A stretch of 64,000 nucleotides of DNA from Mycobacterium barrassiae (GCF_025822765.1 NZ_JACKUK010000023.1:267535-331534); one strand, 5' to 3'; positions 52,721-61,741 are shown, counted from the first letter of the stretch. Program-made: numbers and translations. Notes: generated by a model from the sequence alone, not told the origin.

Positions 52721-53902
52721 CTACGTCGAACGTTTCGTGCGCTGACGGTCCGCCAGTTCGGCGAGCACCTCGGCGGTGTGTTGCCCCAGTTCCGGTGCGG
52801 GCGAACGCGGTTGCCACGGCGTGCCGTGGAAGTCGGCGGGCGAGGCGACCATCGGGATGCCTCCCTCGCCGTCGGGCACATTGACGATGCCGCCCGCGGC
52901 GTGGAACTGTTCGTCGCCGAGCACGTCTTCGAGCGAGTTGATGGGTGACCAGAACAATTCCGGTTCGCCCGCGAAGATTTCGGCCCACTCGGCGAGCGTC
53001 TTGGTCGCGAAGATCTCGTCGAGCTCGGCGATCAACTCCCGCGCGTTGATCGCCCGGTTGAGCGGTGTGTCGAAGCGGGGGTCGGTCAGCCAGCCGTTCC
53101 GCCCGACGGCGCGACACAGTGGTGGCCAGTGCCGGCCGGCCTGCAGTCCCACGATCCAGAACCGGCGGCCGTCCCCGGCGGCGTAGTTGTTCATACACGG
53201 ATTGCCCATCGTCTCGCGTTGGCCGATCGCGATGGGGTTGCCCGTCATCAGGAATGTGTTGAGATCGAAGCTCACGGTGTAGACGCCCTGCCGGTACAGC
53301 GACGTGCTCACCATCTGCCCCCGGCCGGTGCGCCCGCGTGACACCAGTGCCGCGCAGACCGCACCGGCCAGGGTCATGCCCGCGGTGTGGTCACCCATTC
53401 CGCCGCGCTGAAACGGCGGGGTGTCGCCGGGCCGCGTCAACAGATGCGCCAGACCCGATCTGGCCCAGTAGGCGGCGACGTCGAATGCCGCGCGGTCGGC
53501 GTCGGGGCCCGTTTCGCCGTACCCGGTGATGAGGCCGTAGACCAGGGCCGGATTGTCCGTCGCGACCGACTCGAAGTCCAGACCCAACCGCGCGAGCGCA
53601 CCAGGTCGCACGTTCGTGAGGAAAACGTCGGCGTCGCTTAGCAATTCACGCGCCGTCGCCCTCCCCTCGTCGGTCGTCACGTCGAGCACGATGCTGCGCT
53701 TGCCGCGATTGTCCATGTCGAAGGGCGGGCTGGAGCCGTCCTCAACGCCCAGCATCCGGCCGAACATCCGCGCCGGATCGCCCGTCGGCGGTTCGATCTT
53801 GACGACATCGGCGCCCCAGTCCGCCAGAATTCCACCGGCCGCCGGACCCGCGACCCACACACCGAGTTCGACGACTCTGATGCCTTCCAACGGTCCGGCC
53901 AT
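52721..53902 (-). CDS. CaiB/BaiF family III CoA-transferase
   Basis: 393 residues from ATG 53902. N-terminal LEGIRVVELGVWVAGPAAGGILADWGADVVKIE is highly typical. DMDNRGKRSIVLD and the catalytic Asp in RGGMGDHTAGM are present. It transfers CoA between carboxylic acids and so activates or releases the pathway acid. Divergent from the kinase gene at 53958, with regulon site 7 between. Confidence 0.93.
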   Translation of the reverse strand: MAGPLEGIRVVELGVWVAGPAAGGILADWGADVVKIEPPTGDPARMFGRMLGVEDGSSPPFDMDNRGKRSIVLDVTTDEGRATARELLSDADVFLTNVRPGALARLGLDFESVATDNPALVYGLITGYGETGPDADRAAFDVAAYWARSGLAHLLTRPGDTPPFQRGGMGDHTAGMTLAGAVCAALVSRGRTGRGQMVSTSLYRQGVYTVSFDLNTFLMTGNPIAIGQRETMGNPCMNNYAAGDGRRFWIVGLQAGRHWPPLCRAVGRNGWLTDPRFDTPLNRAINARELIAELDEIFATKTLAEWAEIFAGEPELFWSPINSLEDVLGDEQFHAAGGIVNVPDGEGGIPMVASPADFHGTPWQPRSPAPELGQHTAEVLAELADRQRTKRST

Positions 53903-53924
53903 CGGGGAACCCTTTCGAGTGGCT

Positions 53925-53950
53925 TTACAAATCATAGCAAATTTGTAAAC
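53925..53950. promoter_or_regulatory. 26-bp regulon element, site 7 (most symmetrical)
   Basis: TTACAAATC at 53925 and TGTAAAC at 53944-53950, 19-bp phase, forming TTTACAAAT-N7-ATTTGTAAA. It is the most symmetrical copy and shows that the element is an inverted repeat. It lies between the divergent CoA-transferase (53902) and kinase (53958) genes; GTG 53958 follows after 7 bases. Confidence 0.7.
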
Positions 53951-53957
53951 TGGCGAG

Positions 53958-55061
53958 GTGAATCGAGTCGCGCCCGCCGTCGGCCTCGCCGCGCATATCG
54001 GACGCGGGGTACAACGTATCGTCACCGACGCCGCCATCGGCCGGGTTCGATCCCTCCCCCGCACCATCGACGAACTCGACGCAACATACCTGTCCCAGGT
54101 GATGGGCCGAACGGTCACGTCGATGTCGGTCATCAGCGGCGACGCGGGCACGTCGTCGCGCGCCAGGCTCGCGCTCACCGGCGACGGCGTCCCGGAATCG
54201 GTGTTCGTCAAGATGTCCGCCGAAACCGTCGCCACCCGCCTGATGGGCGAGATGGGCCGGCTCGCCGCAACCGAGACCCGGTTCTACCGCGAGTTGTCCC
54301 CGCAACTCGATGGGCTCCCCGCCTCCTACGGATCTGTATTCGACCCAGTGACCGGGCGCTTCGTCCTGGTGCTGGAGGATCTCGCCGCATACGACTGCGA
54401 ATTCCCCGACACGCTTCATCCGCTCAGTACCGAGCGGGCCGGCCTGATCGTGGAACTCCTGGCCCGGCTGCACGGGAAGTTCTGGGGCCGGATCCCCGAC
54501 TGGCTGTACTCCGCCTCCGCGGACAGTGCCTCGCTGTTGACGGGTCCGCTGCTCAAGACCTCGTCGCGCCGCATCGCCGAACGCACCGACATCCCCGTCG
54601 AACGGGGGCGGTTCATCGAGAAGAACTATCGCGCGGTCGCGCGGCTGATCGACACGCCACCGCACACGGTCATGCACGGCGACGCCCACCCGGGCAACGT
54701 CTACTTCCGCGACGGCGCGGCGGGCCTGTTGGACTGGCAGGCCGTGCGGCGCGGCCACCCGAGCCGCGAACTGGCATACACCCTGGTCACGAGCATGACG
54801 ACCGAGGACCGACAGGCCAATGAGCGCGACATCCTCGACGGGTATCGCCGCGCGCTGGCGGCCGCGGGCGGGCCGGACCTGGATCGCGACGACCTGTGGA
54901 CGCGCTACCGGCAGGGCGCGCTGTACGCCTACGTCGCCGCCCTGATCACCGCCGGAATGGGGGGCATGCAGGACGAAGGGATCGCGTTAGAAGGTTTGCG
55001 GCGCGCCGTCGCGGCGCTGGAGGACCTCGACACGGTCGCCGTCCTCAGGAAAGCCCTGTGA
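53958..55061 (+). CDS. APH-like phosphotransferase
   Basis: 367 residues from GTG 53958. Catalytic loop VMHGDAHPGNVYF and metal Asp in LLDWQAVRRGHPS; N-lobe Lys in VFVKMSAE. Substrate unknown. Its sequence parallels the kinase at 49313, and it is followed by a TetR gene paralogous to the one preceding that kinase, so the two regulator-kinase modules are related by duplication. Confidence 0.83.
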   Translation: MNRVAPAVGLAAHIGRGVQRIVTDAAIGRVRSLPRTIDELDATYLSQVMGRTVTSMSVISGDAGTSSRARLALTGDGVPESVFVKMSAETVATRLMGEMGRLAATETRFYRELSPQLDGLPASYGSVFDPVTGRFVLVLEDLAAYDCEFPDTLHPLSTERAGLIVELLARLHGKFWGRIPDWLYSASADSASLLTGPLLKTSSRRIAERTDIPVERGRFIEKNYRAVARLIDTPPHTVMHGDAHPGNVYFRDGAAGLLDWQAVRRGHPSRELAYTLVTSMTTEDRQANERDILDGYRRALAAAGGPDLDRDDLWTRYRQGALYAYVAALITAGMGGMQDEGIALEGLRRAVAALEDLDTVAVLRKAL

Positions 55062-55106
55062 CTGACGCACTACCATCATGGAACCCAAGCGATTGAGGCC
55101 ACTGAC

Positions 55107-55655
55107 GTGAACGAACCGCTGCGCGATGCAACCGGAGCCGTCGAGGACACCTCGACTCGACACCGGATCCTCGTCGCGACCGCCGAGGTGCTCGCCCGCA
55201 GCGGACAGACCAAGCTCAGCCTCTCGGAGGTCGCGCTGCAGGCCGGGGTCTCGCGGCCCACGCTGTACCGCTGGTTCGCCTCCAAGCAGGAACTGCTCGA
55301 TGCGTTCGGGGTGTACGAGCGCGAGATGTTCGACAACGGCATCAGCAAGGCCACGGCCGGGCTGCGGGGCACGGAGAAACTCGATGCCGCGCTGCGGTTC
55401 ATCGTCGAGTACCAGCACTCGTACTCGGGCGTGCGGCTCGTCGACATCGAACCCGAGGTCGTGATCGGGCAGCTGGGGCGAATCCTGCCGATCATGCGTG
55501 CCCGCCTGGAGAAGCTGTTGAGCGGTCCCAACGGAGGAGTCAAGGCGGCCACCGCAATTCGCGTCGCGATATCGCACTACATCGTGCGCAGCGATGACGA
55601 CGACCAGTTCTTGGCGCAACTCCGACACGCGGCGGGCATCAAACAACCAGGCTGA
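55107..55655 (+). CDS. TetR-family regulator, paralog of 48768-49316
   Basis: 182 residues from ATG 55107. HTH LSLSEVALQAGVSRPTLYRWF then ASKQELLDAF. Equal in length and similar throughout to the other TetR of this region. It lies 45 bp after the kinase gene and upstream of the ALDH gene, whose promoter has regulon site 8. Confidence 0.9.
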   Translation: MNEPLRDATGAVEDTSTRHRILVATAEVLARSGQTKLSLSEVALQAGVSRPTLYRWFASKQELLDAFGVYEREMFDNGISKATAGLRGTEKLDAALRFIVEYQHSYSGVRLVDIEPEVVIGQLGRILPIMRARLEKLLSGPNGGVKAATAIRVAISHYIVRSDDDDQFLAQLRHAAGIKQPG

Positions 55656-55677
55656 GCCCCCGTCTGCGCCGAAGTAG

Positions 55678-55703
55678 TGACACTTCCGTCAAAGTTTGTA
55701 ATG
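55678..55703. promoter_or_regulatory. 26-bp regulon element, site 8
   Basis: TGACAC at 55678 and TGTAATG at 55697-55703, 19-bp phase, upstream of the aldehyde dehydrogenase; ATG 55712 follows after 8 bases. It lies just after the second TetR gene. Confidence 0.6.
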
Positions 55704-55711
55704 CTGAGCAC

Positions 55712-57196
55712 ATGACCAGCGTGCAGGACGAAACAGGAGTGTTGGCCGGCGAAGAGCGGATGCTCATCGACGGCGAACTGCAATTCACCGGTAGCGGTGC
55801 GAAATTCGACGTGATCCACCCGGCCAGCGAGGAAGTCGCCGGCCAGGCGACCGACGGAACGGTCGAGGACATGGAGCGCGCGGTCGCTGCCGCGCGGCGC
55901 GCGTTCGATGCTGGCGAATGGTCGCGCGACCTCGACTTCCGTTATCACTGCCTCACGCAGCTGCACACCGCGCTGGAGAAGGAGAAGGAGCGGTTGCGTC
56001 GCATCCTCATCACCGAGGTCGGCTGTCCCGTCACGGTGTCAGGCAGTCAGATCGAGAGTCCGATCGACGAGGTCAAGCACTGGGCCGAGCACGGCAAGAA
56101 CTTCGACTACCTGGTCGACACCGGCGTGCATCCCACCCAGCTCGGCCCGGCACGGCGCAAGATCCACTACGAGCCCGTCGGGGTGGTCGGCGCGATCACG
56201 CCGTGGAACGTGCCGTTCTACCTCAACATCGCGGAGACGGTGCCTGCGTTGATGGCGGGCAACACGGTCGTGCTGAAACCCGCGCAGTTGACGCCGTGGT
56301 CGGGCAGTGAACTCGGCCGCATCATCGCCGAGGAGACCGACATCCCCGCCGGGGTGTTCAACGTCGTGGTCTCCAATGCCAACGAGGTGGGCGCGGCGTT
56401 GTCGGCCGATCCGCGGGTCGACATGATCACCTTCACGGGCTCGACGGCGACCGGCCGCGCGATCCTTGCCGCGGGTGCGCCGACGGTGAAGAAGACGCTG
56501 CTGGAGCTGGGCGGCAAGTCCGCGCACATCGTGCTCGACGACGCCGATTTCAACTCGGCGCTGTCGATGGCGGCGATGATGGCGTGTGTGATGAGCGGTC
56601 AGTCGTGCATCCTGCCGAGCCGGATCCTGTTGCCGCGCAGCCGGTATGACGAAGGCATCGAGATCCTCAAGAACATGATGGAGAGCTTCCCCGTCGGTGA
56701 CCCGTGGACGCCGGGCAACATGCAGGGTCCGCAGATCAGCGAGACCCAGCGCCAGAAGGTGCTCGGCCTGATCAAGAGCGGCATCGACTCGGGTGCACGG
56801 TTGGTGACCGGTGGCGGAATCCCGGAGAACCTGCCGAAGGGCTACTACACGCAGGCCACGCTGCTGGCCGATGTGGATCCGAATTCGCAGGTGGCGCAGG
56901 AGGAGATCTTCGGCCCGGTGCTGACGGTGACGCCGTACGACACCGACGACGAAGCGGTCGCGATCGCCAACAATTCGATCTACGGTCTCTCCGGCGAGGT
57001 CAGCGGCGGCGACCTGGACCGGGCGTTCGAGGTGGCCACGCGGATGCGGACCGGCAACGTCACCATCAACGGCAAGAGCCACTTCGGCATCACCAGCCCG
57101 TTCGGTGGCACCAAGCAGAGCGGGCTGGGCTACCGCAACGGCGAAGAGGGTTACAAGGAGTACCTGGAGGCCAAGACCATCGGCATGCCCGAATGA
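55712..57196 (+). CDS. NAD(P)-dependent aldehyde dehydrogenase
   Basis: 494 residues. Catalytic Glu in LLELGGKSAHIV and Cys in SGQSCILPSR; cofactor region ITFTGSTATGR. It oxidises an aldehyde to the acid, the natural feed for the CoA-transferase. Translationally coupled to the SnoaL-like gene (ATGA overlap at 57193). Confidence 0.94.
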   Translation: MTSVQDETGVLAGEERMLIDGELQFTGSGAKFDVIHPASEEVAGQATDGTVEDMERAVAAARRAFDAGEWSRDLDFRYHCLTQLHTALEKEKERLRRILITEVGCPVTVSGSQIESPIDEVKHWAEHGKNFDYLVDTGVHPTQLGPARRKIHYEPVGVVGAITPWNVPFYLNIAETVPALMAGNTVVLKPAQLTPWSGSELGRIIAEETDIPAGVFNVVVSNANEVGAALSADPRVDMITFTGSTATGRAILAAGAPTVKKTLLELGGKSAHIVLDDADFNSALSMAAMMACVMSGQSCILPSRILLPRSRYDEGIEILKNMMESFPVGDPWTPGNMQGPQISETQRQKVLGLIKSGIDSGARLVTGGGIPENLPKGYYTQATLLADVDPNSQVAQEEIFGPVLTVTPYDTDDEAVAIANNSIYGLSGEVSGGDLDRAFEVATRMRTGNVTINGKSHFGITSPFGGTKQSGLGYRNGEEGYKEYLEAKTIGMPE

Positions 57197-57603
57197 GCGA
57201 CGAGACCGAAATCGCCCGACTGCTATATCGATACGCCCGCGCCGTCGACACCAAGGACTGGGAGCTGTATCGGTCGGTGTTCACCGACGACGCGCACATC
57301 GACTATTCGTCGGCGGGCGCCATCGTGGGCAGTCGCGATGAGGTCGTCGACTGGTTCGCGGCGAATTTCGGCGTGATCCCGTGGAGCATGCACTACATCA
57401 CGAACATCGAAAGTGAGATCTCCGGCGACACCGCGGCGGTTCGCGCGATGTTCTACAACCCGATGCAGTTGCCCGGCATGGCTGAGATGAGTTCGTGCGG
57501 CGGCTACTACCACCACGAACTGGTACACACCTCCGATGGTTGGCGCAGCCGCCGACTGGTCGAGGAGAACATGTGGTTCGTCAACCAGGCCGGCGCATCG
57601 TGA
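57193..57603 (+). CDS. SnoaL-like/NTF2-fold protein
   Basis: 136 residues starting at ATG 57193. N-terminal LLYRYARAVDTKDWELYRSVF with a D-x-H-x-D-Y pattern (DDAHIDYSS) is typical of SnoaL_4-like dehydratase or isomerase folds. Function unknown; co-transcribed with the aldehyde dehydrogenase. Confidence 0.82.
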   Translation: MSDETEIARLLYRYARAVDTKDWELYRSVFTDDAHIDYSSAGAIVGSRDEVVDWFAANFGVIPWSMHYITNIESEISGDTAAVRAMFYNPMQLPGMAEMSSCGGYYHHELVHTSDGWRSRRLVEENMWFVNQAGAS

Positions 57604-57604
57604 A

Positions 57605-57660
57605 CCACGTTCTGCAGAAGAAGTTCGAGTAAACCCCTGCATTTGGTGGTTAGCGTCGCG
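57605..57660. repeat. Dispersed 56-bp element, copy B
   Basis: Ungapped partner of 10358-10413. Outer pieces CCACG, TCTGCAGA, AAGTTCGAG and GGTGGTTAGCG are kept; the inner stem bases differ. It sits directly after the SnoaL-like gene stop and before a strong convergent terminator. Confidence 0.5.
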
Positions 57661-57674
57661 GCCCCGGCCCCGGC

Positions 57675-57734
57675 GTCGAGACTGCTCACAGATCGCGGTT
57701 TTACGCCGAACCGCGATCTGTGCGCAGTCTCGAC
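57675..57734. terminator. Bidirectional terminator hairpin
   Basis: A 26-base stem (57675-57700 with 57709-57734) has a single mismatch and an 8-base loop; arms begin GTCGAGACTGC. It lies between the convergent ends of the SnoaL-like gene (57603) and rlmN (57744), separating the accessory region from the backbone. Confidence 0.75.
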
Positions 57735-57743
57735 GGGATCAAC

Positions 57744-58868
57744 TCAGCCTTCGGCGGCCAATTGACCACAGGCGGCGGCGATTTCGCGGCCACGCGTGTC
57801 GCGCACGGTGCATGACACCCCGCGTTCCCGGACCCGCCTGACGAATTCCCGCTCGGCGGCCTTCGGACTGGCGTCCCACTCACTGCCCGGCGTCGGATTC
57901 AGCGGAATGACGTTGACGTGCGCGAGGGGTCCCAGCGCTCCGTGCAACCGCTTACCCAACAGGTCCGCCCGCCACGGCTGATCGTTGACATCACGGATGA
58001 GCGCGTATTCGATCGACACCCGCCGTCCCGTCACATCCGCGTAATACCTTGCCGCATCGAGCGCTTCGGACACCTTCCAGCGACTGTTCACCGGGACCAG
58101 CGTGTCGCGCAGTTCGTCGTCGGGCGCATGCAGTGACAGCGCGAGCGTCACACCGAGGCGTTCGTCGGCCAGCTTGCGGATCGCCGGCGCCAGCCCGACC
58201 GTCGACACCGTCACCGATCGCGCCGAGATCCCGAATCCGTTCGGCGGCGCCGCGGTGATGCGACGCACCGCAGCGAGCACCCGGTTGTAGTTGGCCAGCG
58301 GCTCGCCCATCCCCATGAAGACGATGTTCGACAGCCTGCCGCCGCGCGCGGGCGGCGCGATCCCGTCACCGTCGCGATCGCGCAATTCGACGGCTGCGGC
58401 CCGCACCTGCTCGAGAATCTCCGCCGTCGACAGGTTGCGCTGCAACCCGCCCTGGCCCGTCGCGCAGAACGGGCACGCCATTCCACAGCCGGCCTGCGAC
58501 GAGATACACACCGTATTGCGCTGCGGATAGCGCATCAGCACCGACTCGAACGTTGTGCCGTCGACCGCGCGCCACAGCATCTTGCGGGTTTCCCCCGAGT
58601 CGCATTCGATCTCCCGCACCGGGTCCAGCAGCTTCGGGAACAGCGCATCCGCGATCTGATCGCGCAGCGCCGCGGGCAGATCGGTCATCTCGTGCGGGTC
58701 GGCGATCAGTCGTCCGTAGTACTGGTTGGCCAGCTGTTTACCCCGAAAAGCGGGCAGCCCGAGCTCCGCGACGGCGGCGGTGCGCGCGTCTTCATCGAGG
58801 TCGGCGAGGTGACGCGGCGGCATTGCGCGTCGCGGCGGGTCGAAGACGAGGGGCAGAGAGGTGGCCAT
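57744..58868 (-). CDS. rlmN: 23S rRNA/tRNA adenine-C2 methyltransferase RlmN
   Basis: 374 residues from ATG 58868 ([10 protein letters not shown]). Radical SAM cluster motif CGMACPFC. The GMGEPLANY segment and the C-terminal Cys of the [18 protein letters not shown] tail (catalytic pair) are present. It methylates A2503 of 23S rRNA and A37 of some tRNAs. Position before cdsA-frr-pyrH matches Rv2880c. Confidence 0.96.
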   Translation of the reverse strand: MATSLPLVFDPPRRAMPPRHLADLDEDARTAAVAELGLPAFRGKQLANQYYGRLIADPHEMTDLPAALRDQIADALFPKLLDPVREIECDSGETRKMLWRAVDGTTFESVLMRYPQRNTVCISSQAGCGMACPFCATGQGGLQRNLSTAEILEQVRAAAVELRDRDGDGIAPPARGGRLSNIVFMGMGEPLANYNRVLAAVRRITAAPPNGFGISARSVTVSTVGLAPAIRKLADERLGVTLALSLHAPDDELRDTLVPVNSRWKVSEALDAARYYADVTGRRVSIEYALIRDVNDQPWRADLLGKRLHGALGPLAHVNVIPLNPTPGSEWDASPKAAEREFVRRVRERGVSCTVRDTRGREIAAACGQLAAEG

Positions 58869-58937
58869 GAGCTGTTGCCAGTATCTCATTGCCGAGCGCC
58901 CGAAATTAATTCGCGAACTTCGGCGTTGGCCGCAACT

Positions 58938-59885
58938 ATGGACCGCATGCCCACCAGGACCATGCCGCTGGGAGCAGCGTCGACCTTGACGTTCTTCTAT
59001 GCGCTGGGTTATCCCGTTGGCGCGCTTGCTGTTTCGGCGATGTCGCCGATGGCGGTCCTGGTATTTCGGTTCGGTCTGGCCGCCGCGATCCTGGCCGCGT
59101 GGGCCAAATTGGCGAAGGTGAGCTGGCCCACAGGCCGCGCGCTGGTGCATGTCCTGATCAGCGGACTCCTCGCCCAGGGCCTGCTGTTCACCTGTTTGTA
59201 TGTGGCGCTCATGCACGGTGCTCCTGCGGTGCTCGGGGCCGTGATCATCTCGATGAATCCCGTCGTCACGGCGGTCCTCGCGGCGATGTTCCTCAACGAG
59301 GGCCTCACCTGGACGCGGATCGGGGCACTCGTGCTGGGTGTGCTGGCCGTTCTCGCGTCCTGCGCGGCACGGCTGATCGCCGTCGGCGGCATCGACCCGG
59401 CCGTCCTGCTGATCCTCGTCTCGTTGTTCAGCGTCGCCGCAGGCGGCGTGTACCAGCAGCGGTTCTGCTCCGGCGTCGACTTCCGGGCGACGGCGGCGTT
59501 GCAGAACGGCGCATGCATCCTGCCGGTGGCCGCGTTGGCCGCGGTGATGCCGTGGACGGTGACTGACCCGTGGAAGGCGGTCGGTGCCGTCGCGGCCGTC
59601 GTCCTGCTGAACGCGGTGCTGTCGATGACCCTGTACGTCCGCGGCATCAACGAATACGGCGCCGCAGCCGTGGCGATGCTGTTCGCCGTAATCCCCGCGG
59701 TGGCGGGTGTGCTGTCGTGGGTGATGCTGGGTCAGCGCCCCGACATTGGGATCGCCGCCGGCCTCATCATCGGTGCAGCCGCGTGTTGGCTCAACGCCAG
59801 GAGCAAAGCTCAGCGTTCGGTGGCGGAGCCGACGGCCTCCATCATGCGGGCCAACTCGCCTGCGACGTCCGGACCCGCCGGCTGA
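58938..59885 (+). CDS. EamA (DMT superfamily) transporter
   Basis: 315 residues from ATG 58938 (ATG 58947 possible). About ten hydrophobic segments in two EamA repeats; ends of repeats carry conserved Pro/Glu features ([23 protein letters not shown] and [20 protein letters not shown]). Likely exports a metabolite; substrate unknown. Its last 76 bases lie antisense to the end of the LLM gene. Confidence 0.88.
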   Translation: MDRMPTRTMPLGAASTLTFFYALGYPVGALAVSAMSPMAVLVFRFGLAAAILAAWAKLAKVSWPTGRALVHVLISGLLAQGLLFTCLYVALMHGAPAVLGAVIISMNPVVTAVLAAMFLNEGLTWTRIGALVLGVLAVLASCAARLIAVGGIDPAVLLILVSLFSVAAGGVYQQRFCSGVDFRATAALQNGACILPVAALAAVMPWTVTDPWKAVGAVAAVVLLNAVLSMTLYVRGINEYGAAAVAMLFAVIPAVAGVLSWVMLGQRPDIGIAAGLIIGAAACWLNARSKAQRSVAEPTASIMRANSPATSGPAG

Positions 59886-60805
59886 TAGACGAGTTCCGTC
59901 ACGCCGCCCGCCTCGTATTCGGCGACCCGGTCCCGCAGCTGCGCGGCGGTTCCGGTGAAGGTGAACTGCGGCAGTAGGTCGGCGGCGATCCGCACCGCTT
60001 CCTGGTCGACTGCCGTCAACCGCACCAGGTGGCCTTCGTGCGTGACGAGGTGCCGCTCGGGCGGTGGAATCGCGTTGATGGCAGCCACCCACTCGGGTCC
60101 GCCCGGAAGTTCGAGCATCGCATCGGCGCCCATCCGCTCGTACATGGCGTGGAACACCACTGCGAGGCCGTGCCCGGCTCGATCCAACAGCGCCTGGCTG
60201 CGCAGGTCTTCGCCATCCTCGAGGACCGTTCCGAACTGGAGAAGCGCATAGGGCCGGCCGGCCGCCGCCGGATTGGGCACTCCCGCCGCGAACACGACGT
60301 CGCCGACGCGTTCGGCGACGGCGGTGCCCTTGGGTCCGTCGGCGCCGATGAACACCTCGACGTCGACGGGCCGGTCCGGTAGGAAGCCGTCCGCATGCAT
60401 CATGCGGATCGCGGCACCGTCCCACTCGACGGTCTCGCCGCGCAGCAGCGCCCGCAGCGTCGTCACGTACTCCTCGACCACCGCCCAGCGCAGGGGTCGT
60501 TTCCCGAGCGTGTATCGACCGGTGAACCCGGAACCGACGGCCACCGCCACACGACCGGGCGCCAGCGCGGTGAGATTGGCGATCGCCGCCGCGTTGATCA
60601 TCGGGTGCCGCAGGCTCGGTACGAGGACGCCGGGACCGAGTCCGATCCTCGACGTGCGCTCGGCGGCGAGCGCCAACGCCATCCACACGTCCGACGTGAT
60701 GGCCGGGGAGTCATACAGCCACGCCCGGTGATAACCAAGGCGTTCCGCCTCCGCGATGAGGTCCGGTGAGTCGACGTTGGTCACCAGTGCGCACGACAAT
60801 TTCAT
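59810..60805 (-). CDS. LLM-class F420-dependent oxidoreductase
   Basis: 331 residues from ATG 60805. Barrel features: [53 protein letters not shown]. It resembles mycobacterial F420-dependent methylene-H4MPT-reductase-like monooxygenases. No operon partner; cdsA follows on the same strand after 57 bp. Overlaps EamA at the 3' end. Confidence 0.85.
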   Translation of the reverse strand: MKLSCALVTNVDSPDLIAEAERLGYHRAWLYDSPAITSDVWMALALAAERTSRIGLGPGVLVPSLRHPMINAAAIANLTALAPGRVAVAVGSGFTGRYTLGKRPLRWAVVEEYVTTLRALLRGETVEWDGAAIRMMHADGFLPDRPVDVEVFIGADGPKGTAVAERVGDVVFAAGVPNPAAAGRPYALLQFGTVLEDGEDLRSQALLDRAGHGLAVVFHAMYERMGADAMLELPGGPEWVAAINAIPPPERHLVTHEGHLVRLTAVDQEAVRIAADLLPQFTFTGTAAQLRDRVAEYEAGGVTELVYQPAGPDVAGELARMMEAVGSATER

Positions 60806-60862
60806 GCGCGCAAACGCTACCTCAACTGCGAATAATGCTGGGCCAGAAGGCGAAAGGCGCTG

Positions 60863-61741
60863 TCACGCAAGCAGAGTGAGGACGATCCAGCCCGCAACGG
60901 CTGCGGGCAGCATCGCGTCGATCCTGTCCATCATGCCCCCGTGGCCGGGCAGCAGCTTGCCCATGTCCTTGATCCCGAGGTCGCGCTTGATCTGCGACTC
61001 GACGAGGTCGCCCAGCACGCCCGTGATGACCAACAGCAGACCCAGCGGGATCCCGACCCACCACTGGTTGTGCAGAAGGAACACCACCGAGAACACCGCC
61101 GCGCCGATCCCGAACAGCAGTGAGCCGCCCAGGCCTTCCCACGATTTCTTCGGGCTGATCGCGGGCACCATCAGATGCTTGCCGAACAACACGCCCGCCA
61201 CGTAGCCGCCGATGTCGGCGAACACCGCCGTCGCGATCACCGCGAACACGCGGCGCCCGCCCTCGTCCTGGAAGATCAGCAGCGCACTGAAACTCGCGAA
61301 CAGCGGGACCCACGTCGCGAGCAGCACCGAGGCCGAGAGGTCGCGCAGATAGTTCACCGGCTGCTCGCGAAGCCCCTGCCCGACCAGGCGCCACACCATG
61401 CACACCACGATCGTTCCGGCGTAGGCACCCAGCAGACCGGCGGGGCCGAAGGGCCACGTCAACCAGATCATCGCCTGGCCGCCGAGCAGCAGTGGTATCG
61501 CGGGAAGGGCGTAGCCGGCCTCACGAAGCCGGCTGATGACCTCGTACATACCGATCGGGATCGCGATCGCGAGCACCGGTATCCACCCGATGGGCCAGAA
61601 GATCAGGACGCCGATCGCGATCGCGCCGAGCAGAACGCCGACGCCGATCGCGGCGGGCAGGTCGCGACCGGCCCGGGACTTCTTCTTGGGCGGCCCTTCG
61701 ACCGGCGTATCTGCCACGGGAGTCCTGTGCTGATCGGTCAC
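60863..61741 (-). CDS. cdsA: Phosphatidate cytidylyltransferase CdsA
   Basis: 292 residues from GTG 61741, overlapping the frr stop by one base. Makes CDP-diacylglycerol from phosphatidate and CTP. About eight membrane segments; C-terminal family signature S-x-I-K-R...KDMGKLLPGHGGMMDR is intact. The basic N-terminus (PPKKKSRAGRD) is cytoplasmic. Confidence 0.95.
   Translation of the reverse strand: MTDQHRTPVADTPVEGPPKKKSRAGRDLPAAIGVGVLLGAIAIGVLIFWPIGWIPVLAIAIPIGMYEVISRLREAGYALPAIPLLLGGQAMIWLTWPFGPAGLLGAYAGTIVVCMVWRLVGQGLREQPVNYLRDLSASVLLATWVPLFASFSALLIFQDEGGRRVFAVIATAVFADIGGYVAGVLFGKHLMVPAISPKKSWEGLGGSLLFGIGAAVFSVVFLLHNQWWVGIPLGLLLVITGVLGDLVESQIKRDLGIKDMGKLLPGHGGMMDRIDAMLPAAVAGWIVLTLLA

Noticed and set aside
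49313-55061. Aminoglycoside resistance genes
   Set aside because: The three APH-fold proteins have kinase motifs but belong with catabolic genes and resemble ACAD10/11-type and uncharacterised mycobacterial kinases, not resistance enzymes.
25729-55703. KstR or KstR2 (cholesterol regulon) operators in the accessory region
   Set aside because: The repeated element does not fit the AAC-N2-GTT or CAAG-N2-CTTG core motifs as I recall them.
57744-60686. A 980-codon open frame on the minus strand covering rlmN and the region behind EamA and LLM
   Set aside because: Only the rlmN part (57744-58868) has family similarity; the rest is high-GC read-through antisense to EamA and out of frame with the LLM gene.
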